Shown here: positions 1 to 9,918 of the stretch, piece by piece
Position numbering within the stretch: the stretch's first letter is position 1
Layout: every line of letters starts with the position of its first letter
NCBI RefSeq assembly: GCF_003609635.1
Contig: NZ_MCIA01000005.1
Span: forward strand, 1 to 49,988
Reading direction: 5' to 3'
DNA: 49,988 nucleotides
Source: Lacrimispora algidixylanolytica
Lineage (GTDB): Bacteria; Bacillota; Clostridia; Lachnospirales; Lachnospiraceae
The notes under the pieces: model-generated
Told to the model about the DNA's origin: nothing
Seen by the model: only the letters and a program-made list of their open reading frames with translations
Database searches by the model: none
Made by a program: the position numbers and the translations under genes

Positions 1-1201
<1,201 letters not shown>

Positions 1202-2647
1202 GTGGCTGCGATAAGCGCCGTTCTGTTTGGAAAATATCAACTATACGGCATCTTGGGAACCGGCCGGGCAGGAACAGTTTTTCTGGCGGTTCATCTTGGG
1301 CTTGAGGAATACCGTGCGATCAAGCGGGTGCCCAAAAGCCTTCTTAATTACGATCGTTTCAGACGAGAAGCCCTTGTTCTAAAGGAGCTTCGCCATCCCG
1401 GAATTCCCATTGTTTATGACGTAGAAGAAGACGAATCTTATAGTTATTTAATCGAAGAGTATCTGGAAGGAGAATCTTTGTACGACCTTGTGAAAAAGCA
1501 AGGCCATCTATCTAGGGAACTGGCCATATTTTATGGAATCCAGTTAACCAATATCATTCATTACCTGCATTCCGCAGGAACTAATCCCATTTTACATTTG
1601 GATTTACAGCCTAAGAACCTAATGTTGTGTCATGACACTGTGAAGCTAATCGATTTTGGACTTGCTGCATCTATGGATGAGGCCAATGAGCCAGGTAAGC
1701 GATACGGAACCGTAGGATGTGCGGCACCGGAGCAGTATAAAAAAGAAGGAATCCTTGATGAGAGAACAGATATCTATGCCATTGGTGCTATTCTCCACTA
1801 TTTATATACAGGAACATTTCCCAAACTGCCCTTTCAACCGGACCAAGCAGCGGATCCTAATTTGCTCGCCATCATATCAGGATGCATCATGGAAGAAAAA
1901 GAAGAGCGCTTTTCATCGGCACAAGAGCTGGGAGAAAGGCTAAAACAGCTTAAAAACATGGGAACGGCTGCAAAAGACCGTCTACAATCATCATCTCTTA
2001 CCATTGCTCTGTTTGGGAGCAAGTCAGGGGCCGGAGCAACTCATATTGGAATCGGCCTGTCTGTCTATCTTAGAAATCAAGGTTACCCCAATTTATTAGA
2101 AGAAAAAACAGATTCCGGAATGGGAGCCGGGATGAGTCATTATGTCGGAGGAAACCGGGACCAGTATGGCCTTATGCGGCATCATGGTTTTGTGTGGAAA
2201 CCCTATTACGGCCCAGGAGTAAAGTTAAAAGATCCTCCCATAAATGTGAGAATATTGGATTATGGTGCCAGTGGAGAAGCGCTCCTCACCGGAGATATCA
2301 ATGCGGTCCTAATGGTTTGTGACGGCAGTCCATGGAGTGTCAGCCAGTCTAAACGGGCAGCTAGCCAAGTAGTAAAAAAGGGACTGCCATATGCAATTGT
2401 ATATAATCACACAGATTTAAAGGCCAAAATTAAGCTTCCGGAGGGAGTACTAGCCACCCGTTGTTTTCGTGCGCCCAACTTTCCGGATCCATTTTCCATA
2501 GATAAGGAAGCCCACCATTTTTATGAGATGCTTTTGATAACGCTTTTAGAAGATAAAAGCATGGAGAAAAGGTGGTTTTTAGGAATAAAAAACTGGCTGA
2601 TGTCATGGTTTTTGGGAATAGGTAAGTCCTTTTGGAAGGAAAGGTAA
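1202..2647 (+). CDS. Hanks-type Ser/Thr protein kinase fused to an atypical MinD/TadZ-like P-loop domain
   Basis: Residues 10-255 form a complete eukaryotic-type kinase. It has a glycine loop (GTGRAGTV, about 19-26), the ATP-anchoring lysine in YRAIKRV (K41), the catalytic loop HLDLQPKN (D134, N139), DFG (D151) and an APE motif (175-177). All catalytic residues are present. Residues 266-450 resemble a ParA/MinD/TadZ ATPase: a deviant Walker A, GSKSGAGATH (272-281), keeps the signature lysine but has Ala where the P-loop lysine should be. The C-terminus is basic and Trp-rich with WFLGI twice, perhaps a membrane-binding helix. No extracellular PASTA repeats or clear transmembrane segment are present, so it is not a PknB/PrkC orthologue. 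The start is uncertain: AAGGAGGTG at 1196-1204 overlaps the GTG at 1202. The next gene starts 2 nt downstream. Confidence 0.85.
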   Translation: MAAISAVLFGKYQLYGILGTGRAGTVFLAVHLGLEEYRAIKRVPKSLLNYDRFRREALVLKELRHPGIPIVYDVEEDESYSYLIEEYLEGESLYDLVKKQGHLSRELAIFYGIQLTNIIHYLHSAGTNPILHLDLQPKNLMLCHDTVKLIDFGLAASMDEANEPGKRYGTVGCAAPEQYKKEGILDERTDIYAIGAILHYLYTGTFPKLPFQPDQAADPNLLAIISGCIMEEKEERFSSAQELGERLKQLKNMGTAAKDRLQSSSLTIALFGSKSGAGATHIGIGLSVYLRNQGYPNLLEEKTDSGMGAGMSHYVGGNRDQYGLMRHHGFVWKPYYGPGVKLKDPPINVRILDYGASGEALLTGDINAVLMVCDGSPWSVSQSKRAASQVVKKGLPYAIVYNHTDLKAKIKLPEGVLATRCFRAPNFPDPFSIDKEAHHFYEMLLITLLEDKSMEKRWFLGIKNWLMSWFLGIGKSFWKER

Positions 2648-2649
2648 TT

Positions 2650-3267
2650 ATGAAAGGGAAGAGAAAGTCATTTTGGCCATTTCTAAGGTTTGGAACGAAA
2701 GAGGTGAGCCAGGAGACCATTGGCATCATTGGTACAGGAGACAGCGTGGGCGCAACTCATTTTGCGATTATGACAGCAGGGTATTTAAGCGGTGTTTTAA
2801 GACGAAGGTGTGCTGTTTTGGAATGGAACAGTCATGGCGATTTTGCTCGTATGAGAAGGGGATGCGCAAAGGAAGACAATAAGAGCACAGCTTTCAAAAT
2901 CCTTGAGGTCAAGTATTATGAAAATGCGGGAATTAATACACTTTTGATGTGTAAAAAGTCTGGATTTGAGACGGTGATTGTGGATTATGGCACCGTGGGG
3001 GACGGCGGATTTAAAGAGTTTCTAAGATGCGACAGGCAATTTGTTTTAGGAAGCTTAAGTGAGTGGCAGATGGAGGCGTTTCTGGAGTTTGAGAGTAAAG
3101 GGAATAAGGCGGAAAAGAGCTGGGAAACCTTCCTGACATTTGGTAGTGAAGAAGCCAGAAAAAATATGGAAAAGAGGCTAAAACGCCCGGTACGAAGAAT
3201 TCCAGTTTCAGTAGACGCGTTTGCTGTCACCGGAGAAATTATGAAATTTTACCAGCAGTTATTTTAA
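2650..3267 (+). CDS. Atypical MinD/TadZ-like P-loop protein, partner of the kinase
   Basis: This 205-residue protein begins at ATG 2650, two bases after the kinase stop. GGAAGGAAAGG at 2634-2644 serves as ribosome site, so the in-frame TTG at 2632 is less likely. After a basic aromatic N-terminus (KRKSFWPFLRFG) comes a P-loop-like turn, GIIGTGDSVGATHF (about 24-37). It matches the position of the deviant Walker A in MinD/ParA/TadZ proteins but has neither lysine. A later VIVDYGTVGDGG resembles their Walker B region. The same glycine-Ala-Thr-His ending occurs in the C-terminal domain of the preceding kinase, so the two domains are probably related and may pair. The function is unknown; a role in locating or assembling a membrane or pilus-type complex is inference only. 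A long inverted repeat overlaps the stop codon. Confidence 0.7.
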   Translation: MKGKRKSFWPFLRFGTKEVSQETIGIIGTGDSVGATHFAIMTAGYLSGVLRRRCAVLEWNSHGDFARMRRGCAKEDNKSTAFKILEVKYYENAGINTLLMCKKSGFETVIVDYGTVGDGGFKEFLRCDRQFVLGSLSEWQMEAFLEFESKGNKAEKSWETFLTFGSEEARKNMEKRLKRPVRRIPVSVDAFAVTGEIMKFYQQLF

Positions 3268-3327
3268 GACCGCAAAAGAGGATTTTTGTCACGCAACAAT
3301 CCTTGTGGTCCTCTTTCTCGCGGTCTT
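3266..3327 (+). terminator. Long two-part stem-loop after the kinase pair (terminator or processing hairpin)
   Basis: AAGACCGC (3266-3273) pairs with GCGGTCTT (3320-3327), and AAAGAGGA (3275-3282) pairs with TCCTCTTT (3309-3316), giving a 16-bp interrupted stem. It begins inside the TAA stop of the preceding gene. A long T-run is lacking, so it may be an attenuator between 2650-3267 and the small gene at 3358 rather than a strong terminator. Confidence 0.55.
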
Positions 3328-3357
3328 CTTACAAAAGAGTTTACAGGGGAGATACAT

Positions 3358-3603
3358 ATGAAAAAAGAAAATGCCAGAGACCGGGCGGAGGGTATCGAAA
3401 AAGCCCAATATCTGGAGGGGCTTAAAAAATATCGGGATTTGGGAATTTCCATTGTTATAGATGGGGAAGAACTGCCGGAAGAAGATTGGAGTAAAATATT
3501 TGAAGTAAAGGAGGATGATTATTTTTATATGGCGGACTATATACCGGATGAAACAACCGGGAAGCTGCAGGAGATAAGATTTGATAAAATTTATAATCGA
3601 TAA
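3358..3603 (+). CDS. Small acidic protein of unknown function (81 aa)
   Basis: The ATG at 3358 is preceded by CAGGGGAGA, a fair ribosome site 5-6 bases upstream. A longer frame from TTG 3286 would run through the hairpin at 3266-3327 and is rejected. The product is soluble, charged and without Cys. It starts MKKENARDRAEGIEK and holds a segment IVIDGEELPEEDW followed by YYFYMADY-like aromatics near residues 55-62. No family is recognised. It follows the kinase/TadZ-like pair on the same strand, separated by the stem-loop, and may be a separately controlled member of that group. Confidence 0.65.
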   Translation: MKKENARDRAEGIEKAQYLEGLKKYRDLGISIVIDGEELPEEDWSKIFEVKEDDYFYMADYIPDETTGKLQEIRFDKIYNR

Positions 3604-3733
3604 TTCTCCAGTGGCATATGGGGTGCGCATTGGGATACCATCTTCAGCCTAAAGTTGGCTAGCCTGCGCATCAGGGTGGGATCAGGGGATAAATGAACGT
3701 AATGAAAATGTAAATTCCAAAAATCAGGAAATA

Positions 3734-3742
3734 TGATATAAT
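3734..3742 (+). promoter_or_regulatory. Extended -10 promoter for the GH18 gene
   Basis: TATAAT at 3737-3742 is preceded by TG at 3734-3735, forming an extended -10 (TGATATAAT). No good -35 lies at 17 bp, which fits the extended -10 class. It lies 60 bp before the GH18 start. Confidence 0.5.
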
Positions 3743-3801
3743 CGAAAAGAAAATGTACAACCATGGATAAATAGTACCACTAGATAGCAGGAGGATAGCA
3801 G

Positions 3802-5463
3802 ATGAATCGAAAAGCCGTGCCGGTTTACGTGGCGCTGGGATTGATGTTTATATTAATCTTCGGATTTTTTGGAAGCCGAATTTTGGAACGATATATTCCA
3901 ACAGATGAAAAGGCAGATATCACACAACTGCTGGGAGTAACCGATAAAAAAGTAGCCCTTTTTCTCAATGAGGAATTACAGGAAGAGAAGGGGATTTATG
4001 TAGAAGGTCAGACCTACCTCCCCATTGACTGGGTGAATCGTACGCTAAATGAACGTTTTTACTGGGATACAAATGAAAAGCTTTTGGTCTATGCACTGCC
4101 AGACTCCATTGTCTATGCAGATCATACCACTATGGGAAGCACCGGAAAACCCCTTATTTGGGTCGATCAAAACGATGTGTATCTTTCAGCCGGATTGGTG
4201 TCCAACTATACAGATATTAGAGTAGCAGCGTATGATGGTGCTCAGAATAAGAGAGTTTACATAAACGATACATGGGATGAGTTAAACACTGCCGTAGTAA
4301 TGAAAAATAGTAATATCCGGGTTAAGGGAGGCGTAAAAAGCCCTATTATAACCTGGACTGCAAAGGGAAGCCGTGTTACGGTAGTCGAATCCATGAAACG
4401 ATGGGATAAAGTTCGTACAGAAGATGGATTCGTCGGTTATGTGGAGCACAGGCGTCTATCAGAGAAATCAAGCGAACCTTTAAAAAGCACCTTTGAAAAG
4501 CCAGTTTATAAAAATATAACGATGGAAAAACCAGTTACCCTTGCCTGGCATCAGTTAACCACTGCCGAGGGAAATTCATCCTTTGATAACCTTATCGCTA
4601 ATACAAAAGGAGTCAATGTCATTTCTCCTACCTGGTATGAGCTTACGGATAATGAAGGGAATTTCCGTTCCCTGGCTGATGCAGGGTACGTGAAAAAGGC
4701 CCATGAAAAAGGATTAAAGGTATGGGCACTAATCAACAATTTTAGTAAGGATGTGAATACGGAGATTCTTTTATCAAAGACAACCACTAGGCGTAAGCTG
4801 ATTGAATCTTTGATGGCTGAGGCGGAAAAGTATGGGTTTGATGGAATTAACCTTGACTTTGAAGGGATTAAAGAAGAAGCCGGAGTTCATTACATCGAGT
4901 TTATCCGGGAACTTTCCATCTCCTGCCGGCAAGATGGACTTGTTTTGTCGGTTGATAACTATGTTCCGATGGCTGGGAATAAGTTCTATAACCGAAAGGA
5001 ACAGGGGATTGTTGCCGATTATGTAATCATCATGGGATATGATGAACATTATTCCGGAGGGAATTCAGGTTCTGTAGCTTCCATTGGATATGTAGAAAAC
5101 GGCGTGAAGGACACCCTTTTAGAAGTACCCAAGGAAAAGGTTGTTTTGGCTATTCCATTTTACACCAGAGTCTGGACGGAAGACGAAAATGGAAAAACCA
5201 CATCCTCATCCATTGGAATTGCAAAAGCAAAAGATTGGGTCAGCGAGAATCAGGTGGAATTAAGCTGGTTGGATGAATCCGGTCAATATTATGGAGAAAT
5301 TAAGACATCTGATGGGCTTAAGAAGATTTGGATGGAAGAAGAGCGTTCCACTGGACTTAAGATGAATCTAATCAAACAGTATAATCTGGCAGGAGTTGCC
5401 TGTTGGAAGCTTGGATTTGAACCCGCTGATCTTTGGGATGAGATTAAGCTGGATAACAAATAA
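3802..5463 (+). CDS. Membrane-anchored glycoside hydrolase family 18 protein with SH3 domain (YaaH/SleL-like)
   Basis: A 553-residue exported hydrolase. A transmembrane or uncleaved signal segment spans about residues 7-25. Residues 40-100 resemble the N-terminal domain of copper amine oxidase-like wall proteins. Residues 164-222 look like a bacterial SH3 domain (IRVKGG, WDKVRTEDGFVGYV). The GH18 barrel runs from about 240 to 550 and has the catalytic motif FDGINLDFE (D347, D352, E354). Relatives of this class cut N-acetylglucosamine bonds in peptidoglycan, and several act on spore cortex. Which polymer is cut here is inference. The start has AGGAGG at a good distance. Next downstream are a lipoprotein phosphoesterase and a CwlD-like amidase, a set that would fit envelope or cortex work. 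Confidence 0.85.
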   Translation: MNRKAVPVYVALGLMFILIFGFFGSRILERYIPTDEKADITQLLGVTDKKVALFLNEELQEEKGIYVEGQTYLPIDWVNRTLNERFYWDTNEKLLVYALPDSIVYADHTTMGSTGKPLIWVDQNDVYLSAGLVSNYTDIRVAAYDGAQNKRVYINDTWDELNTAVVMKNSNIRVKGGVKSPIITWTAKGSRVTVVESMKRWDKVRTEDGFVGYVEHRRLSEKSSEPLKSTFEKPVYKNITMEKPVTLAWHQLTTAEGNSSFDNLIANTKGVNVISPTWYELTDNEGNFRSLADAGYVKKAHEKGLKVWALINNFSKDVNTEILLSKTTTRRKLIESLMAEAEKYGFDGINLDFEGIKEEAGVHYIEFIRELSISCRQDGLVLSVDNYVPMAGNKFYNRKEQGIVADYVIIMGYDEHYSGGNSGSVASIGYVENGVKDTLLEVPKEKVVLAIPFYTRVWTEDENGKTTSSSIGIAKAKDWVSENQVELSWLDESGQYYGEIKTSDGLKKIWMEEERSTGLKMNLIKQYNLAGVACWKLGFEPADLWDEIKLDNK

Positions 5464-5496
5464 ACAAATGAGAGTATAAGACAGGAAGGTCATGTC

Positions 5497-6915
5497 ATGA
5501 AAAAGAGGTTCCTATTGGCAGCAGTCATAGCAGCCGTATGTGTATCAGCAGGATGTTCGCTAAAGCAGCAGGTGCCGGATAACACAACAGAGAGTGGAGA
5601 AAGTGCCACAGAAACAGAGGCGCCATCTACGATAGCTCCCACAACAGAGGACACCCAGCAGAGCACAGAAAGCCCATCGTCTGAGGCAGAGACGGAAAAA
5701 GACGTAAAAATTGTGATTGCTACCGATACACATTATCTTGCGAAAGACTTGACGGACTTTCAAAAAAGCTTTCAATATACCGTAGATCATGGGGACGGAA
5801 AGGTGATGCCATATATCTGGGAGATCACTGATGCTTTTATAGAGGAAGTGAAGGAAGAGAAGCCGGATGTTGTAATTCTTAGCGGAGATCTAACTTACAA
5901 CGGGGAAAAAGAAAGCCATAAGGAATTTGCAGCAAAGCTTCAAGAGATTGAGGATGCGAAAATCCCCGTTATTGTAATACCAGGCAATCATGATATCAAT
6001 AATCCGAAAGCTGCCCGTTTTACAGGGGATTCTACACAAGAAGCTAATTCTATCACTCCACAGGAATTTGAGGAAATCTACCAGGACTTTGGATATAATG
6101 AAGCGGTCAGCCGGGATAGTGCATCACTTAGTTATGTCTATCAGATTGACGATAGCACCAGAGCTTTTATGCTTGATAGCAGTCAGTATGAGCCTAAAAA
6201 CCTGGTTGGTGGAATGATAAAAGACGATACCTATGACTGGATCGAGGAACAGATGGAAGAAGCTCACGATCTTGGAATGAAGGTAATTCCAGTGAGCCAC
6301 CACAATCTTCTAGATGAGAGTGAGGTCTATTTAGATGATTGCACCATTGAACATAGCGAGCAGCTTATTGATCAGTTGGAAAGCTGGGAGGTTCCACTTT
6401 ATTTAAGCGGCCACCTCCATGTCCAGCATAATATGAAGTCCACCAAAGAGACTGGGATTCAGGAAATCGTTACCAGCTCCTTATCCACCCCTCCCTGCCA
6501 GTATGGGATACTGTATTATGGAGAAGATGGCGGGTTTCGGTACCATACAAAGCCTCTTGATATGAAGGCATGGGCTTTAAAGACGGGGAATAAGGATAAG
6601 AATCTTTTGGATTTTAAGATCTATGGAAATCGTTTTTTAAATAAGGTATTTTACAATCAGGCGCAGGATGAATTTGACCGTAGAGTCGACCTTAAGGGTC
6701 TTACAAAGTATCAAAGAGATCAGATGGCGAAAGTATATGCCGAGCTTAATGTGGCCAGTACGGCTGGAAAGGTCTATTCCATCCGGGATAAAGTCATGAA
6801 AAAACCTGGTTATAAAATGTGGGAGGAAGAGGGCTATCAGAGCATTCTATCCCAGTACCTGCAATGGATTACATCAGATGGAACAAAAGACTATAATTTA
6901 CTGGACAAAGAATGA
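5497..6915 (+). CDS. Calcineurin-like metallophosphoesterase lipoprotein
   Basis: The N-terminus is a lipoprotein signal with lipobox VSAGC (Cys20), so the protein should be tethered outside the membrane. A Thr/Ser/Glu-rich linker covers about residues 22-70. The catalytic domain shows the metallophosphoesterase set in order: ATDTHY (about 77), SGDLTYNG (about 128), PGNHD (about 156), SHHN (about 267) and SGHLH (about 306), which bind two metal ions. The substrate cannot be read from sequence. Length (472 aa) includes a helical C-terminal part. It lies 33 bp after the GH18 gene in the same direction with GGAAGG before the ATG, so it is probably co-transcribed. Confidence 0.85.
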   Translation: MKKRFLLAAVIAAVCVSAGCSLKQQVPDNTTESGESATETEAPSTIAPTTEDTQQSTESPSSEAETEKDVKIVIATDTHYLAKDLTDFQKSFQYTVDHGDGKVMPYIWEITDAFIEEVKEEKPDVVILSGDLTYNGEKESHKEFAAKLQEIEDAKIPVIVIPGNHDINNPKAARFTGDSTQEANSITPQEFEEIYQDFGYNEAVSRDSASLSYVYQIDDSTRAFMLDSSQYEPKNLVGGMIKDDTYDWIEEQMEEAHDLGMKVIPVSHHNLLDESEVYLDDCTIEHSEQLIDQLESWEVPLYLSGHLHVQHNMKSTKETGIQEIVTSSLSTPPCQYGILYYGEDGGFRYHTKPLDMKAWALKTGNKDKNLLDFKIYGNRFLNKVFYNQAQDEFDRRVDLKGLTKYQRDQMAKVYAELNVASTAGKVYSIRDKVMKKPGYKMWEEEGYQSILSQYLQWITSDGTKDYNLLDKE

Positions 6916-6975
6916 TGGAAAGTCGTCTTAACTGGTTCTTTTTTATTTCACTGTAAGATATAATTCATTAAGAAT

Positions 6976-7689
6976 GTGTTTCGGGTAGATAATGTGAAAT
7001 TAAGAAAATGGGAACCGTTTATGGCGGTGATTTTGCTTGTATTAGTATATGTCGTATCCAGCCATGCCGGTAAGATGACGGCAGGTGTCAGTGTGAAGGC
7101 AGGCAAGGAAAAGCCCGTGATTGTAATCGATGCCGGACATGGAGGGAATGATCCGGGTAAGATTGGAATTGATGGGACTCTGGAAAAGGATATCAATCTT
7201 CAGATTGCTTACCGGTTGAAAAAATACCTAGAAGCGTCTGACGTTGATGTGGTGCTGACAAGGAAGAATGACAATGGACTTTATACAGAGCGGGACAGCA
7301 GAAAAAAGATGGCTGATATGACGAAACGGTGTGACATCATCAATGATTCAAGCCCAGATCTTACCGTCAGCATTCATCAAAACAGCTACCATCAGGAGGA
7401 AGTTTCCGGAGGACAGGTATTTTACTATAAGAAATCAGATAAGGGAAAACGGCTGGCGGAAATCATACAAGAAAGATTTGATTACGTTTTGGGTGAGAAG
7501 AATACAAGGCTGGCAAAATCAAACGATAATTATTACTTATTGCTGCATGTGAAATCTCCTATCGTAATTGTGGAATGTGGATTTTTAACAAACTGGAAAG
7601 AAGCAGCGTCACTAAATTCAGAGGAATACCAGGACCGCGTGGCATGGACAATTCATATGGGAATTATGGAATATTTAAATGGAAGATAA
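6976..7689 (+). CDS. cwlD: N-acetylmuramoyl-L-alanine amidase, CwlD-like
   Basis: An Amidase_3 domain follows one N-terminal hydrophobic segment (about residues 15-32). The zinc ligands and catalytic residues are visible: IDAGHGG (His), the Glu of LEKDIN, the His of VSIHQN, and VIVECGFLTN with the catalytic Glu. The size (237 aa) is like CwlD, which strips peptides from muramic acid to form muramic-delta-lactam in spore cortex. The name fits the size and single anchor, but other amidase_3 proteins are possible. The start is uncertain: GTG 6976 has no clear ribosome site, and GTG 6994 or ATG 7021 would leave the catalytic domain intact. It shares direction with the GH18 and phosphoesterase genes. 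Confidence 0.75.
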   Translation: MFRVDNVKLRKWEPFMAVILLVLVYVVSSHAGKMTAGVSVKAGKEKPVIVIDAGHGGNDPGKIGIDGTLEKDINLQIAYRLKKYLEASDVDVVLTRKNDNGLYTERDSRKKMADMTKRCDIINDSSPDLTVSIHQNSYHQEEVSGGQVFYYKKSDKGKRLAEIIQERFDYVLGEKNTRLAKSNDNYYLLLHVKSPIVIVECGFLTNWKEAASLNSEEYQDRVAWTIHMGIMEYLNGR

Positions 7690-7691
7690 GG

Positions 7692-7745
7692 AGTACCCTG
7701 GTGATTAGACACAATAAAAAGGCTGTGTTTAACTACCAGGGTACT
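7692..7745. terminator. Stem-loop between convergent genes
   Basis: AGTACCCTGGT (7692-7702) is perfectly complementary to ACCAGGGTACT (7735-7745), with an inner partial pairing of ACACA and TGTGT. It sits between the ends of the amidase and the coiled-coil gene, which converge. There is no strong T-run on either side, so termination is probable but not proven. Confidence 0.55.
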
Positions 7746-7796
7746 ATTATATATGCAATCTACTTTAATCATGGAGAGCAGGATGCAAGCCTTAAT

Positions 7797-8543
7797 TTAA
7801 GATTGTGAGTCATCAGTTTCTGACTTATCTGTAGAGTCGGCAGAAGATAATGGATTTTCCGTTCCATTTGTTTGAGTCTCATTTTCCGGTTTTGCTGCAT
7901 CTTCATGCCTCTCGGATATGGTATCTAAGGAATCTCCCAGCTTTTCTGCAATCTCTGATGATATTTTATTGGATCGGCTTTTCAGTTGAGAAATTTTCTC
8001 TAATTTTGACGTGGTACTTCCGTTGATGGAATGTACTTCTGCATTCAACACCTTTATCTGGCCATCTAATTGGTTTTTAGCTGAAGTGATTACCTTTGCA
8101 TGGTCAGTTCCATTGGATAATGCAGTCAAGTCATCTAACTGGCTTACTTCTATCTCTTCTTTGGTTTTTGGTTTTTCATAAATCTTACCAGTATTGTCCT
8201 CAGTTTCTTTTTCATCCTTATCTTTTGATTGAAGTTGCAGGATTTGCTGGTCAATGTCTTTCATCTGCTGTTCATATTCTTTGAGCTGCATATCCAATCC
8301 GGATGTCCCATTTTCAGCAGCGGAATTCATTAAGGACTCTTTTCTTTCTTGCAAAGATTCTTTTTGTTTCATTAACTGTTCGATCATACTCTGTTTTTTC
8401 CCCATTGGAGAAACCGCAATCATATCAGTTTTGGTTCTATCTGCCTTTATACCATTTAAGGCTTCGTTTTTGATTGCAGCCGATTGGTTTATGGACTGAA
8501 TATTAAGTCCCCTAGGTGATGCATTCAACGTTCCGATATACAT
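7797..8543 (-). CDS. Coiled-coil protein of unknown function (FlxA-like at best)
   Basis: A 248-residue protein without a signal peptide or transmembrane segment. Residues 50-115 are a Glu/Gln/Lys-rich stretch with heptad character (SMIEQLMKQKESLQERKESL, then LKEYEQQMKDIDQQILQLQ). Residues 170-215 form a second helical region. The tail is Ser/Asp/Glu-rich and probably disordered. The N-terminus MYIGTLNASPRGLNIQSI and the coiled core recall FlxA-like proteins of clostridia, but the match is weak. ATG 8543 is preceded by AGGAGGGAATATC. It lies downstream of the asnA/two-component group on the same strand, 83 bp after the kinase gene. Confidence 0.65.
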   Translation of the reverse strand: MYIGTLNASPRGLNIQSINQSAAIKNEALNGIKADRTKTDMIAVSPMGKKQSMIEQLMKQKESLQERKESLMNSAAENGTSGLDMQLKEYEQQMKDIDQQILQLQSKDKDEKETEDNTGKIYEKPKTKEEIEVSQLDDLTALSNGTDHAKVITSAKNQLDGQIKVLNAEVHSINGSTTSKLEKISQLKSRSNKISSEIAEKLGDSLDTISERHEDAAKPENETQTNGTENPLSSADSTDKSETDDSQS

Positions 8544-8626
8544 GATATTCCCTCCTATCTGTAGTTACTATGTAATGTATCGGTTATATGCCATCCGATA
8601 TAAGAGGGATGCAGTAAACGGTAAAG

Positions 8627-9901
8627 TTACTGTGGTGAACGGGATTTTACGTCCTCTTGCATCAACGGGAGCATGGCAGAGAAATGAAAGATTCTATTCT
8701 CAGTAGATAGCTCCAGGGTTCCGTTACAGCGATCTATGGCCTGCTTGATGTTTGAAAGACCAATTCCGTGAAACTGAGAATCTTTCTTGGTTGATTGAAA
8801 AAGGAAGGATTTCTCCACGTAGAAACAGGGTATAGGGTTTTTTATCTCAATCATGAGGCAGGAATGACGGACATAGGAGACGGCCTTTATGGTTTTTATT
8901 TCTTCTTTTGAAAGCTTTGTGCAAGCTTCCAATGCATTATCGAGGGCATTGCTTAAGATGATACATAAGTCCATAGGTGCCAGCATTTCAAAGGAAGGAA
9001 AGATCAAATCGGTTTCAAGAGCAATCCCTCCTGCGTGTGCGAGAACTAGTTTTTCCCTTATAATAGCATCTGCATAAACATTTCCTGTGGAAATATGGGG
9101 AGATAAGGAGTTGACCGTGTGGGTGATGGAATTTAGATATTCTCCGGCTTCTGAAGCCTTCCCGTTGGATATCAGATTTTTTATACACAGCATATGATTT
9201 TTAAAATCGTGACGGAATGCTGATAGTTGTTTTTCTTCTTCCTTCCATGCCGCCATTTGCTGTTCCAAAAATAAGTTTTGTTGTTTTTCCAGTGCAAGAA
9301 TTAATCTCCGGTCAACATAATAGAGAGAAAACAAAAGGAGAATCACTCCGGTTATGGCAGCAATTGAGATGAGTATATTGGTCCATAGGCTGTTATCAGA
9401 ATTCATGCGGCTGGTTCCGTAATAAATCACGGAGTATTTTATGAAGCAGGACAGTATCAGCAGATAGAAGTTCCCTTCCATCGTAATTTCCCCCTGGAGA
9501 TGTCTGTATTTTCTTGCCACCCACTCCAAAACTACGGCGAAGAAGAGAAGGGTCAAAATATCGCATAGACGATATAATAAGTCAAATAAGAAATAATGAT
9601 CCACCACTCTTTTCGCAGCATACTGAATCAGAGGAAGAAAGATAAAGCTGGAAGTGTACCCCAGGCCGTCCATGAAGATTGCGATCATTACTTTTTTCCC
9701 AGTATTACTTTGGAACAAAGCGATTACCATAAAAATGGTAGTGAGAAGAAAGAAAACCTGTTGTGGAAAAACCTTGTACAGCCCGCAGTTTATGTTGATA
9801 AAACTTACCAGTCCTTGAATCACTGCGATTCCCAAAAAGGTCACAATCTTACTAAATCTGGCTTTTAGAATTCTGCTAAGAAAATGATATTCAATCAGCA
9901 C
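8627..9901 (-). CDS. GHKL-type sensor histidine kinase (AgrC/LytS-like)
   Basis: The N-terminal half has about six hydrophobic segments (roughly residues 15-215). A dimerisation helix follows with the phospho-acceptor motif SAFRHDFKNHM. A GHKL ATPase domain shows the N-box NALDNALEA and the G-box HGIGLSNIKQAI. This layout is that of class 10 kinases that sense peptides or envelope state and pair with LytTR regulators, as here with the gene immediately upstream. Start: GTG 9901 is the only standard codon, but it lies 28 bases from the strong AAGGAGGGG at 9928-9936. In-frame ATA 9922 has ideal spacing and overlaps the regulator stop as ATAA. The true start may be there (430-431 aa). No agrB or agrD-like gene is nearby. 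Confidence 0.88.
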   Translation of the reverse strand: MLIEYHFLSRILKARFSKIVTFLGIAVIQGLVSFININCGLYKVFPQQVFFLLTTIFMVIALFQSNTGKKVMIAIFMDGLGYTSSFIFLPLIQYAAKRVVDHYFLFDLLYRLCDILTLLFFAVVLEWVARKYRHLQGEITMEGNFYLLILSCFIKYSVIYYGTSRMNSDNSLWTNILISIAAITGVILLLFSLYYVDRRLILALEKQQNLFLEQQMAAWKEEEKQLSAFRHDFKNHMLCIKNLISNGKASEAGEYLNSITHTVNSLSPHISTGNVYADAIIREKLVLAHAGGIALETDLIFPSFEMLAPMDLCIILSNALDNALEACTKLSKEEIKTIKAVSYVRHSCLMIEIKNPIPCFYVEKSFLFQSTKKDSQFHGIGLSNIKQAIDRCNGTLELSTENRIFHFSAMLPLMQEDVKSRSPQ

Positions 9902-9918
9902 AGAAAATAAATACTGAA

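Noticed and set aside
3286-3357. Longer N-terminus for the 81-aa protein from TTG 3286
   Set aside because: It would translate through the terminator-like hairpin and has no ribosome site; ATG 3358 has one.
6915-6960. Possible terminator between the phosphoesterase and the amidase genes (TTCTTTTTTATTT)
   Set aside because: The T-run is present but only a weak AAAGAA/TTCTTT stem can be drawn.
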